Below are positions 8,470 to 15,708 of a DNA stretch of 32,322 bases, piece after piece. A model generated the notes under the pieces. It worked only from the letters and a program-made list of their open reading frames with translations, was not told where the DNA came from and searched no databases. Every line of letters starts with the position of its first letter. Within the stretch, counting starts at the first letter, position 1. A program made the translations under genes and the position numbers. This DNA is from a virus: IMG/VR virus record IMGVR_UViG_3300027754_002085, positions 1-32,322 of that record; one strand, 5' to 3'.

Positions 8470-11400
8470 ATGCCAGTAGCAATCACAGATGCGTTTAGAC
8501 GAATAATAGTAAAACCAGACGATATAACGGTGGAAGCCGAAGAAGTTGGTGATACCCTGACCCTGGTTGCTGGTAGTGGAATTAGTCTAGTAGCCGATGC
8601 ATCTTCTGATCAAATAACCATTACAAATAGTGCATCATTGGGATTTGTTACTTTAGACAACGTATTACTTGCTGGTAATTCGTCCTCAAGAACTGCAACT
8701 GTGGGACGACTCAATGTTGACAGTATTGTCATTGATAATAATGCAATTCAATTTTCTGATAGTACTTCACAAACCACAGCTTGGACTGGATTGACATCCG
8801 CAACTAGTTCAGTATTGGGAGGTGTAATTATTCCTGTGGTAGGAACAAGTGGTATTACAAATTCAAGCGGCACTATTGGACTAGCCACAGCTACCAATAC
8901 ACAACTTGGTGGTGTGATTATTCCTGTGGTGGGAACAAGTGGTATTACAAATTCAAGCGGTACTATTGGGCTAGCCACAGCTACCAATACACAACTTGGT
9001 GGTGTTAAAGTTGATGCATCAAGTATTACCATAAATGGTAGCGGAGTTATTTCAGTTCCAGCAGTTGCTACCCTTGGTCAAACTAACGGTATTGCTACCC
9101 TTGGTGCCGATGGTAAATTAACATCAGGTCAGATTCCAACAAGTTTGTCAGGCGCTATTATATTTAAAGGCACATGGGATGCTAGCACAAATACTCCAAC
9201 ACTTGTGGATGGAACTGGTCAAAATGGTTGGCAATATGCGGTGGCTGTGTCTGGCACTGTTAATCTTGGATCAGGAAGTTTATCGTTTGTTCCAGGAGAT
9301 TTTATAATTTACAACGGTTCAATTTGGCAAAAAATTTCTGCCAATACTATTGCAGCCGCTGGTACATTAACTGGATCTACATTGGCCAGTGGAGTTACAG
9401 CAAGTAGTTTAACCAGTGTTGGTACAATTGGTACTGGTACTTGGCAAGGTACAGCAATTGCTGGACAATATGGCGGTACTGGTGTAAACAACAGCGGTAA
9501 AACAATTACACTTGGTGGTAACTTAACAACCAGTGGCGCATTTGCTACAACTTTAACTTCAACAGCAACTACAAGTGTTACATTACCAACAACAGGTACA
9601 TTGGCAACATTAGCTGGTGCAGAAACATTGACTAACAAAACAATCAGCGGCAGTTCTAATACATTGTCTAACATTGCTAACGCAAGTTTAACAAACAGCT
9701 CAGTTACAGTTGGCTCTACTTCTATAAGTCTAGGTGCTAGTGCAACTACATTGTCTGGTTTATCAAGTGTTTCATCAACCAGTCTTGTTGGTGCTTTAAC
9801 TGGCAATGCCGACACAGTTACAAACGGAGTTTATACCAACGGTAGTTATGCCAATCCTGCTTGGATTACCAGTTTAGCCGCAAGTAAAGTAGGTCTTGGT
9901 AATGTTACAAATGAATCAAAAGCAACAATGTTTGCAAGCCCAACATTTACTGGAACAGTAGCAGGTGTAACTGCCACCCATGTGGGACTAGGCAGTGTGA
10001 CTAATGAATCAAAAGCAACAATGTTTGCAAGCCCAACATTTACTGGCACAGTAACAGGTGTAACAAAAGCACACGTGGGACTTGGCAGTGTTGAAAATAC
10101 AGCACTAAGCACATGGGCTGGTAGCACAAGTATCACTTCATTGGGAACTGTAACTGTGGGTAGTGCTCCGGCTAGTGATGTATACGCATGGGCCAAAGCC
10201 GCTACCAAACCAAGTTATACAGCAACTGAAGTGGGTCTTGGAAACGTAACTAATGAATCAAAAGCCACTATGTTTGCCAGTCCTACATTTACTGGAACAG
10301 TTAGTGGTGTGACTGCTACCCATGTAGGTCTTGGTAGTGTGACTAATGAATCAAAAGCCACAATGTTTAGCAGTCCAACATTTACAGGTACTGTGAGTGG
10401 TGTAACAAAAGCACATGTGGGATTGGGAAGTGTTGATAATACTGCTGATGCAAACAAAGCAGTAAGTTCAGCTTCAACAGCAGGCACAGCAACTAACCAT
10501 TACGGCGCAGGCGGTAGTTATATAGCTTCGAGTACTTCTGGTACCTCTTATGGCTCTGCTATCCAAATCCGTGAAGCAGGACTAAGTGGTGCCAATGGAA
10601 ATGCCATGGCATTTGCCCCTAGACTAGGGTTTCATTGGAGTGCAGTAGTAGCATCGAGCATTGCAATAGAGGCCAGTGGTAGAATTGGTATTTTTAATAA
10701 TCCTGGCACCGCGTATGAGGCATTTGTGTGCGGAACTCTTACAGCGTCAAACTTCTCTGGAACATCTTCTGGAACAAATACTGGCGATCAAACACTACCA
10801 ACACTGGCAAGTCTTGGTGCCGCACCTACTGCAAATCCAACATTTACTGGAACAGTAAGTGGTGTAACAAAAGCACATGTGGGACTTGGTAATGTTGATA
10901 ATACTGCTGATGCTAATAAGACAGTTTCTAGTGCAGGTAATGCAACCACTGCTGGCGGACTAGCAGTAGCTACAGGACGCAATAATAGTGCTAATCAGAT
11001 AGTCCGTACTGATGCTAGCGGTTATATTCAATGCGGATATATTAATTCGTCAAGCGGAAACGAAGGTAATAACTCTAACCCATCAAGAGTTTGGGGTACA
11101 AACGGTTCCGACGACTATTTACGTACATACTTAACTAGCGCATTAAGTGTTAGCTATGCCGCGACCGCTGGTAGTGCGCCAGCTAGTGATGTATACTCAT
11201 GGGCTAAACAATCAACCAAACCATCATATACTGCTACAGAAGTTGGATTAAGTAACGTTGGTAACTATACAGTTAACCAAAACGTTGGCACTGGTAATGA
11301 TGTAACACATAACACTGTTACTGCAACTGCCTTTTATTACAGTTCAGATGCAACGTTAAAAACAAACATAAGCTCAATAACTAACTATTGGGAAACACTG

Positions 11401-11619
11401 GATGCACTTCGTCCTGTTAGTTTTGATTGGATTTCAAATGGTAAAAAAGATTTAGGATTACTAGCTCAGGATGTACAATCAGTAATGCCAGAGTCAGTTA
11501 CAACTACTGATGCTGGAACATTGGCAATTAGTTCATCTGGAATTATTGCCAACTTAGTCGCCGCTGTCAAAGACCTTAAACAGCAAGTTGAAGAACTGAC
11601 TAAACAGCTGAAAGGGTAA
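8470..11619 (+). CDS. Long tail fibre with C-terminal S74 self-cleaving chaperone domain
   Basis: A 1049-aa fibre. The N-terminus (about 1-110) is a beta domain probably attaching to the baseplate. Residues about 118-177 hold a perfect 30-aa tandem repeat. Residues about 470-650 hold four 31-aa repeats of the type VGLGNVTNESKATMFASPTF, and later partial copies follow, typical of trimeric fibre shafts. The last 92 residues form an S74 intramolecular chaperone: SSDATLKTNI (S958/S959, K964), LRPVSFDW, LGLLAQDV and PESV, ending in a coiled coil. S74 domains assist trimer folding and then cut themselves off at the Ser before the domain, so the mature fibre should end near residue 957. AAAAAGAGG precedes the start. 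It leads an operon with the tip-like protein and a thioredoxin. Confidence 0.93.
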   Translation: MPVAITDAFRRIIVKPDDITVEAEEVGDTLTLVAGSGISLVADASSDQITITNSASLGFVTLDNVLLAGNSSSRTATVGRLNVDSIVIDNNAIQFSDSTSQTTAWTGLTSATSSVLGGVIIPVVGTSGITNSSGTIGLATATNTQLGGVIIPVVGTSGITNSSGTIGLATATNTQLGGVKVDASSITINGSGVISVPAVATLGQTNGIATLGADGKLTSGQIPTSLSGAIIFKGTWDASTNTPTLVDGTGQNGWQYAVAVSGTVNLGSGSLSFVPGDFIIYNGSIWQKISANTIAAAGTLTGSTLASGVTASSLTSVGTIGTGTWQGTAIAGQYGGTGVNNSGKTITLGGNLTTSGAFATTLTSTATTSVTLPTTGTLATLAGAETLTNKTISGSSNTLSNIANASLTNSSVTVGSTSISLGASATTLSGLSSVSSTSLVGALTGNADTVTNGVYTNGSYANPAWITSLAASKVGLGNVTNESKATMFASPTFTGTVAGVTATHVGLGSVTNESKATMFASPTFTGTVTGVTKAHVGLGSVENTALSTWAGSTSITSLGTVTVGSAPASDVYAWAKAATKPSYTATEVGLGNVTNESKATMFASPTFTGTVSGVTATHVGLGSVTNESKATMFSSPTFTGTVSGVTKAHVGLGSVDNTADANKAVSSASTAGTATNHYGAGGSYIASSTSGTSYGSAIQIREAGLSGANGNAMAFAPRLGFHWSAVVASSIAIEASGRIGIFNNPGTAYEAFVCGTLTASNFSGTSSGTNTGDQTLPTLASLGAAPTANPTFTGTVSGVTKAHVGLGNVDNTADANKTVSSAGNATTAGGLAVATGRNNSANQIVRTDASGYIQCGYINSSSGNEGNNSNPSRVWGTNGSDDYLRTYLTSALSVSYAATAGSAPASDVYSWAKQSTKPSYTATEVGLSNVGNYTVNQNVGTGNDVTHNTVTATAFYYSSDATLKTNISSITNYWETLDALRPVSFDWISNGKKDLGLLAQDVQSVMPESVTTTDAGTLAISSSGIIANLVAAVKDLKQQVEELTKQLKG
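8821..9000 (+). repeat. Perfect-frame 90-bp tandem duplication in the tail-fibre gene
   Basis: Two adjacent 90-bp units (8821-8910 and 8911-9000) differ at only a few third positions and encode an identical 30-residue block beginning GVIIPVVGTSGITNSSGTIG. Such near-identical units mark a recent duplication that can expand or contract by recombination. Confidence 0.95.
9889..10416 (+). repeat. Four 93-bp fibre-shaft repeats in two pairs
   Basis: Units at 9889-9981, 9982-10074, 10231-10323 and 10324-10416 each encode 31 residues of the pattern VGLG(N/S)VTNESKATMF(A/S)S followed by PTFTGTV-GVT-(T/K)AH. The pairs are separated by a 156-bp segment that includes an APASDVYAWAKAATKPSYTA block, which recurs near 11173. 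Degenerate VGLG units continue at 10417 and 10879. This is coding repetition, not CRISPR. Confidence 0.93.
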
Positions 11620-11622
11620 CAT

Positions 11623-12228
11623 ATGGCAAGAGTAAACAACGACCAATATGATGCGCCGCGTAGATGGGGGCCTGGATATAATGATGGCCCAGACAACTAC
11701 GCCGCGCCCACTTGGTATCATAACAGAGGAATGAAAATAAACAACCAAACTGGTAAAGACCTATTCCTTCCGGACAATTCTGAAGCTGAAAGAAATTCCG
11801 TATACCGTGCTGGTCCTGGTTCTAGAGAAACAGGCAACTGGATGGATGTTGCGGGACGATTAAGAAGAGATCAAGTGGCTGTAGGCGTTTATTGTTGGTC
11901 CGGTCCTAACTTTAATTTTTCTTTAGATCCTCAACCGACTCCTCCGGCATGCCCTAGTGGGTATAGTGACGGAGGAGTATATGCAACAAATGCGGTGATG
12001 CCAATATATGGCGACGGACTGGGGAAGACTTATAGACCACCATATGATGGAACAGTGCCTGTTACAGATTGGGCGGCAACCTACGGAGAGAACCTAGATG
12101 TTACAATAGCGGGAGCAACAAGAAACGCTATCTATATGTGTCAAAGTCTTGCCCAGGGATATTTTTGGCAATGCGGTGCATCATATCCCTATCAGTGGAT
12201 TGTAGTAAGAGCATGTTATAGAACATAA
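11623..12228 (+). CDS. Putative tail-fibre tip/receptor-binding protein, unknown family
   Basis: A 201-aa protein starting three bases after the fibre stop, with AAAGGG upstream. It is rich in Tyr, Trp, Gly and Pro. A CPSGYSDGG element near 110, the Gly-rich GDGLGKTYRPPYDG segment and a compact Cys-containing C-terminus (MCQSLAQGYFWQCGASYPYQ, then ACYRT) suggest a secreted-type, disulphide-capable beta domain. CPSGY-type domains occur at the ends of variable adhesins such as PilV and some phage tips. Position directly after a chaperone-processed fibre is where receptor-binding tips or their assembly factors sit. The thioredoxin-like gene downstream could help its cysteines, which is inference. 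No named family is recognised. Confidence 0.6.
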   Translation: MARVNNDQYDAPRRWGPGYNDGPDNYAAPTWYHNRGMKINNQTGKDLFLPDNSEAERNSVYRAGPGSRETGNWMDVAGRLRRDQVAVGVYCWSGPNFNFSLDPQPTPPACPSGYSDGGVYATNAVMPIYGDGLGKTYRPPYDGTVPVTDWAATYGENLDVTIAGATRNAIYMCQSLAQGYFWQCGASYPYQWIVVRACYRT

Positions 12229-12229
12229 T

Positions 12230-12574
12230 ATGATAGAAGTCGCGTTAGAAAATCTTGCTAAAGAGTTAGAATCAGTAGGGGGAGACTCTCTTTCTCTAGT
12301 AATACTATGGAATAGTGAATGTAGTCATTGTACGCCATTTTTAGAAATGGTTTGCAATGTTGAATTAAATTTTCCTAAATATAAATTTTATAAAGTTCAC
12401 GTAGATGATGTTCCGTTATTTGCGCCACCAGCTATTCCGTCAGTGTCTGTATTTTACAACGGCGCACGATTTTTTGAAGGTTTAGGAGTGACCAATCAAC
12501 AGACGTTTGAGAAGGGTTTAGAATTTTGGCAAACTGAGTGGGAAACAAACATAAGGAAACGCAATGACAATTGA
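12230..12574 (+). CDS. Thioredoxin-like protein (CSHC active site)
   Basis: A 114-aa thioredoxin-fold protein with VILWNSECSHCTPF holding the redox pair C31 and C34, the cis-proline P70 in AIPSVSVF, and the usual following NGARFFEGLG turn. The WxxxCxxC setting and length match a single-domain thioredoxin; no signal peptide is visible, so it should act in the cytoplasm. The active-site dipeptide Ser-His differs from the Gly-Pro of classical thioredoxin and is closer to glutaredoxin- or DsbA-like variants, so its redox potential may be more oxidising. It starts one base after the stop of the tip-like protein, which has four Cys. Confidence 0.85.
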   Translation: MIEVALENLAKELESVGGDSLSLVILWNSECSHCTPFLEMVCNVELNFPKYKFYKVHVDDVPLFAPPAIPSVSVFYNGARFFEGLGVTNQQTFEKGLEFWQTEWETNIRKRNDN

Positions 12575-12770
12575 TATTGTTAATGTTGCATCTAGCACAC
12601 ACTCAAGCAACAGTGATAGCAATCTTGCTGGTGTAATCAAACTAATTATCTATAAAGAAAACGACATTGAAAGCGTACTACAACTAGCACCACCAGATAT
12701 GAATAATTTTATTCCTATAGAGCAAGTCACTAACGACTTGCTTATAGAATGGGTCAAGTTGTCAAAATAG
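12564..12770 (+). CDS. Small conserved phage protein, function unknown
   Basis: A 68-aa protein overlapping the thioredoxin gene by 11 bases, with AAGGA before its ATG. The core (IYKENDIESVLQLAPPDMNN followed by FIPIEQVTNDLLIEWVK) resembles a short domain frequently encoded beside tail genes in T4-like cyanophages, as I remember them; no activity is known to me. It ends the plus-strand tail operon. A perfect 8-bp hairpin (AGCAAGTC/GACTTGCT, six-base loop) lies inside its 3' coding region at 12721-12742, without a T-run. Confidence 0.65.
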   Translation: MTIDIVNVASSTHSSNSDSNLAGVIKLIIYKENDIESVLQLAPPDMNNFIPIEQVTNDLLIEWVKLSK

Positions 12771-12776
12771 AATTAA

Positions 12777-13967
12777 TTATGCTATTTTAAGTAGAATAGT
12801 TTCTTCGTTAATACGACCGTTCATTTTAGTGTCAGTAGCATTAATATCGTCTAAGAACTTACGCAACTGCACCTTGCCTGCGGCCTTGAACTCTTTGAGC
12901 TTTTCCTCAGGCTTGCGAACAGTCTTTTGAATGCTCTTAAACTCGTCAAAGTTAGTAATTGTAGTGCCTTTCACACCCAATGTATTAAACTCAGTAGCAA
13001 CATAACGGCCCAGTTTACGTGTTTTAATGTTGAAAATCCACAATTCACCAGCACCAATAATATCAACAGGATTGATACTGACCAGCTTCAACGGCTCGTC
13101 TGTTTTCTTAAACTTGAGTTTGGCAATCAGCTTTTCTTTTGGCACTGTTTTGGTTTTACGTGGAGCACGGTTAACTTTGGCTTCCTGGGCCAGCATATCG
13201 CAAGCCATCATAATTTCTTGATAGAACGCAATCAAGTTCTTAATCTGCTTCTTGCTACGATGGCTGTATCCCTCACGTAGCTGTTCGTCTGCTTTGCCAC
13301 TAGCAAGCTCTTCAAGTTCTGCTAGGTCACGACTATAAAAAGTTTTGATAATACGTGCATGGGCCGCTTTGACTTCTTTGCCTTTGAGCAAGTTCAGCAT
13401 CTTAAATGCTTTTGGGTCAAACGCTTCTGGATCCTTTTGAAAGCCGTCAATAGCATCTTCAATTTCTTCGGTCATTTTGTATGCAGTTTCACGCACTCGA
13501 TCTTGAATACTTGGCTGTACGCCTACTAGCTTAACCTCAACAACTTCACTATCGTCTTTATCATTTTTGCCATTTTCGATAGTTTCTACAATAACACCAC
13601 GCAACCATGCGGCAGTGTCTCGACCTTTATTAAAGTCTGCACGAACAGCTGGCATACCACGAAGCAAACAACTTGCAATGGCTCCCATGGTAATATTAAC
13701 ACGGTTATCTTTAGTTTTCTTAAATGCCACAATATCTTCTTCGGCACACTCAACACTGGTCATCCATTTAATGACTGCTGGTTTTAAATCCTTACCGCTA
13801 AACTCCAAACGGTAGTAATTCATGGCATCGTGCCAATGACGCAAGAATTGATCCGCCGTCATTGTTTCACATCCATCCCAAACTGGACTATGATCTTTAA
13901 CTGCACGAGTACGATGTTCAATAACTTGTTTTTTAGTTACTCGAGTTTTGGTTGCTACTTTAGCCAT
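12777..13967 (-). CDS. Conserved phage protein of 396 aa, function unknown
   Basis: A mostly helical, strongly charged protein. The N-terminal part contains WDGCETMTADQFLRHWHDAM. The middle holds a predicted helical bundle (QDRVRETAYKMTEEIEDAID). A basic block YSHRSKKQIKNLIAFYQEIM is followed by the Lys/Arg stretch RAPRKTKTVPKEK, then a small beta-rich C-terminal region. I recognise this as a protein conserved among T4-like aquatic phages but without assigned role; the basic segments suggest nucleic-acid contact. Its own TTGACT-N17-TATAAT promoter lies just upstream, after the terminator of the neighbouring gene, so it forms a single-gene early transcript that meets the plus-strand tail operon head-on. 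Confidence 0.75.
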   Translation of the reverse strand: MAKVATKTRVTKKQVIEHRTRAVKDHSPVWDGCETMTADQFLRHWHDAMNYYRLEFSGKDLKPAVIKWMTSVECAEEDIVAFKKTKDNRVNITMGAIASCLLRGMPAVRADFNKGRDTAAWLRGVIVETIENGKNDKDDSEVVEVKLVGVQPSIQDRVRETAYKMTEEIEDAIDGFQKDPEAFDPKAFKMLNLLKGKEVKAAHARIIKTFYSRDLAELEELASGKADEQLREGYSHRSKKQIKNLIAFYQEIMMACDMLAQEAKVNRAPRKTKTVPKEKLIAKLKFKKTDEPLKLVSINPVDIIGAGELWIFNIKTRKLGRYVATEFNTLGVKGTTITNFDEFKSIQKTVRKPEEKLKEFKAAGKVQLRKFLDDINATDTKMNGRINEETILLKIA

Positions 13968-13999
13968 TTTTGCTCCGATATGTATTAAACAATATGTAT

Positions 14000-14028
14000 A
14001 TTATATATGAAGTCGCTAGGAAAGTCAA
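14000..14028 (-). promoter_or_regulatory. Sigma70-type promoter for the 396-aa protein
   Basis: TTGACT (14028-14023), a 17-base spacer and TATAAT (14005-14000) on the minus strand; the ATG follows at 13967. It is 14 bases past the T-run of the upstream terminator. Confidence 0.82.
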
Positions 14029-14041
14029 GCAATTTTTAACC

Positions 14042-14083
14042 AAAAAGAAACCCCGGGGGAGGCTATGCCAACGAATCCGGGGT
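14042..14083 (-). terminator. Rho-independent terminator of the first secreted-protein gene
   Basis: On the minus strand ACCCCGG (14083-14077) pairs with CCGGGGT (14056-14050) around a 20-base loop that contains a small GGC/GCC helix, followed by TTCTTTTT. It lies six bases past the stop codon of the 79-aa gene. Confidence 0.85.
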
Positions 14084-14088
14084 ATGTA

Positions 14089-14328
14089 TTATTTTTGAGC
14101 AGCCGCTTCTTTTTCTTTCTTTTTGGCTTCTCTTTCCTCTTTGGTCATGGGTTTTTTGGTAACATCCTTACATTTTGGATCTTTCTTCAAATCACACTTT
14201 ACAGCTGGCGTTTTTGGTGCTTCTGCCTTCTTTGCAGGTGTTGCCTTTTTGGCTGGCTCCTTTGCCGGTTCTGCGGCAAACGCTGGAATTGCTAATGCTA
14301 ATGAAATTGCTAAAATGAACTTGTTCAT
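14089..14328 (-). CDS. Small exported Lys/Ala/Pro-rich protein
   Basis: The 79-aa product starts with a textbook Sec signal peptide (MNKFILAISLALAIPAFA, cleavage after AFA) and continues with a low-complexity cationic chain (AEPAKEPAKKATPAKKAEA) and a Lys/Glu-rich tail. A C46...C53 pair (VKCDLKKDPKCKD) could form a disulphide in the periplasm. It is a paralogue of the 72-aa gene just upstream, sharing the signal-AEPAK layout. AAAGGAG precedes the ATG and an AATAAATA late-type box lies 21 bases upstream. Function is unknown; a periplasmic polycation could interact with LPS, peptidoglycan or DNA, or be part of lysis or entry exclusion, but nothing here decides that. Confidence 0.75.
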   Translation of the reverse strand: MNKFILAISLALAIPAFAAEPAKEPAKKATPAKKAEAPKTPAVKCDLKKDPKCKDVTKKPMTKEEREAKKKEKEAAAQK

Positions 14329-14348
14329 AGGTCGCTCCTTTGATATTG

Positions 14349-14356
14349 TATTTATT
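14349..14356 (-). promoter_or_regulatory. Putative late promoter box (AATAAATA)
   Basis: AATAAATA on the minus strand ends 21 bases before the ATG of the 79-aa exported protein and immediately follows the terminator of the upstream unit, so it would restart transcription there. Confidence 0.4.
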
Positions 14357-14357
14357 T

Positions 14358-14391
14358 GAAAAAGAAAAAGTCCACGGACTATCCATGGACT
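14358..14391 (-). terminator. Rho-independent terminator overlapping a stop codon
   Basis: On the minus strand AGTCCATGGA (14391-14382) pairs with TCCGTGGACT (14378-14369), ten pairs with one G-T, around the loop TAG, followed by TTTTTCTTTTTC. The loop triplet is the stop codon of the small gene ending at 14379, so the last codons of that gene form the stem. Confidence 0.9.
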
Positions 14392-14615
14392 TCTTCAAAC
14401 TTCTTCATAGCTAACTGACGTGCTAGCCATAATCTAAACTTTACATGATCCGATAGTTCCAAATCCTCATGGATTATCTTACCAAATTCACGACTTCTTA
14501 GATTGCGGCCAAAAGTGAGCTCATCGTCTATTATGAGGTCACTGTCGTCTAAATCAAATTTACTTAGCGGCTGGCTTTGCGTCTGCTTTTGGTGCGTCTT
14601 TCTTTGCACTGTCAC
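14379..14615 (-). CDS. Small conserved phage domain with unresolved start
   Basis: The clear protein part is the last 62 residues (from about 14565), beginning SKFDLDDSDLIIDDEL, with FGRNLRSREFGKIIHEDLEL and a C-terminal DHVKFRLWLARQLAMKKFEE. I recall similar small domains in T4-like cyanophages. It ends exactly in the strong terminator at 14358-14391, which supports expression. No ATG, GTG or TTG lies in frame near its natural beginning. The nearest are GTG at 14615 and 14609, inside the exported-protein gene, and the frame stays open to an ATG at 14744. Either a GTG start within the neighbour, or a +1 shift near the neighbour's stop at 14560, would produce it. The start given is a guess. 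Confidence 0.5.
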   Translation of the reverse strand: MTVQRKTHQKQTQSQPLSKFDLDDSDLIIDDELTFGRNLRSREFGKIIHEDLELSDHVKFRLWLARQLAMKKFEEVHG

Positions 14616-14778
14616 TTTTTGCAGGCTTCTTTTCGTCCTTCTTAACTTCTGCCTTAGCTGGTGCTGGAGCACTTGCTGTTGCGGCTGGAGTTGCAGGAGC
14701 GGCTGGTGCTTTAGCTGGTTCTGCGGCGAATACAGATGCGGCAAACAATGTTGCGATTAGAGTTGCGATAGTTTTCAT
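14560..14778 (-). CDS. Small exported Ala/Lys/Pro-rich protein, paralogue of the 79-aa gene
   Basis: The 72-aa product has a Sec signal peptide (MKTIATLIATLFAASVFA, cleavage after VFA) and a mature chain made almost only of Ala, Pro, Lys, Asp and Ser (EPAKAPAAPATPAATASAP, then Lys-rich repeats of the KKDEKKPAKS type). The shared AEPAK start after the signal peptide marks it and the downstream 79-aa gene as duplicates that have drifted. TAAAGGAAAC lies upstream of the ATG and a TATAAATT late-type box further up. It overlaps the small conserved domain gene at its 3' end. No function is recognised. Confidence 0.72.
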   Translation of the reverse strand: MKTIATLIATLFAASVFAAEPAKAPAAPATPAATASAPAPAKAEVKKDEKKPAKSDSAKKDAPKADAKPAAK

Positions 14779-14806
14779 TTTAAAGTTTCCTTTAGGTTAA
14801 TGTAGA

Positions 14807-14814
14807 AATTTATA
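14807..14814 (-). promoter_or_regulatory. Putative late promoter box (TATAAATT)
   Basis: TATAAATT on the minus strand, one mismatch from the T4 late consensus at its last base, lies 29 bases before the 72-aa exported protein gene. No good sigma70 pair is seen in this 87-base gap. Confidence 0.4.
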
Positions 14815-14865
14815 TCCCTACATATATATAACGCCTTAGACTTGCATTGCGTTGACACAAATTGG

Positions 14866-15708
14866 TCAAGTCCAAAGACTATCACGAGCTTTGATCAAAC
14901 GAATCATCATTTCAGTATCTTCCTTGTCATAAGCCGCTTCAATCTTAGTAGTAAGTTTAAGTGCCTTGTCAGCCATTTTACGAAGTTCGGGTGTCTTGTC
15001 ACTGCCTATCCAACTTAGCTTGCCACCATTGGCTAAACGTGCCGCTTCACAGTAATCACTCCAACCGCTTGCGTCATGTGCATCTGGACGATTTGGATAC
15101 ACTGTAGTCCACCATACATATAGTTCTTTGATCTCTTTTGCACGAATTGCCTGACCAGTAGGCTTTCCATAGTCGGGATGTTCTGGACCACACCAATCAG
15201 TGTTGGTTAAGGTCATTGCCCAGTCAAGATGATCGATACCTGCTTGAGGACAACGCCAAGTGCGCCAACGGAACCAACCACTAGCCCAAAAGGGAGGATC
15301 ATACTTAGCACGAGCTTCTTTATCTCCCCAGGCGATGTGCGACCAAGCTGATTCTATTTCAACAAAATCCACCAACTCATTGAAAAGGCAAGGAAGGAAA
15401 CGGTTGCCAACATCCTGCCATTGTCCCGGTTTGATATCTCTGGGATGAGCAGTAAGACTATGAGTGCGACTAACCCAACGGTTATTAATATAGTACTTAA
15501 TATCATATAATTTCCTTACGGGCCATGTGACAAAATCTTGAAGGTGTCCCAGGCCTTCTTCGGCTAGCCAATATCGAAAGTTGTGTTTCATCTGAGCCGC
15601 AGTGGTCCAGTCGTCCCATTCTTCAGCTGTGCCTGCGCTTAATTTTTTAGTGCCTCGAAGCCAGTCTGCAAAAGGACTACAACTCCAGTAATGTGTGTGC
15701 TGTGCCAT
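14866..15708 (-). CDS. Conserved phage protein of 280 aa, function unknown
   Basis: A Trp- and Asp-rich soluble protein. Readable features are MAQHTHYWSCSPFADWLRGT at the N-terminus, a WFRWRTWRCPQAGIDHLDWA centre with DWCGPEHPDYGK following, and a helical, charged C-terminus ending IRLIKARDSLWT. I recognise the N-terminal HYWSCS-FADWLRG pattern from hypothetical proteins of T4-like aquatic phages, but not a function. Its ATG overlaps the stop of the 145-aa gene (TAATG), so it is translated as part of a minus-strand run that goes back to DNA ligase. Clustering with ligase, MazG-like and BI-1 genes suggests an early host-takeover role, which is inference. Confidence 0.72.
   Translation of the reverse strand: MAQHTHYWSCSPFADWLRGTKKLSAGTAEEWDDWTTAAQMKHNFRYWLAEEGLGHLQDFVTWPVRKLYDIKYYINNRWVSRTHSLTAHPRDIKPGQWQDVGNRFLPCLFNELVDFVEIESAWSHIAWGDKEARAKYDPPFWASGWFRWRTWRCPQAGIDHLDWAMTLTNTDWCGPEHPDYGKPTGQAIRAKEIKELYVWWTTVYPNRPDAHDASGWSDYCEAARLANGGKLSWIGSDKTPELRKMADKALKLTTKIEAAYDKEDTEMMIRLIKARDSLWT

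Noticed and set aside
9889-10440. Regularly spaced direct repeats that might suggest a CRISPR array
   Set aside because: They lie in frame within the tail-fibre gene, are contiguous 93-bp units without unique spacers, and encode a clear shaft repeat.
8748-10982. Several long antisense frames opposite the tail fibre
   Set aside because: They are Val/Pro/Leu-rich mirror readings of a repetitive Thr/Ser/Gly gene, without ribosome sites or family features.
12764-12788. AAAATAG...CTATTTT inverted repeat between convergent genes as a terminator
   Set aside because: The stem is only seven AT-rich pairs with an 11-base loop, too weak to call with confidence.
14616-14744. Upstream part of the 121-aa frame ending at 14379 (ATG at 14744)
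   Set aside because: This Gln/Leu/Arg-rich stretch is the shifted reading of the Ala/Pro/Lys-rich exported protein; only the C-terminal 62 residues look like protein.
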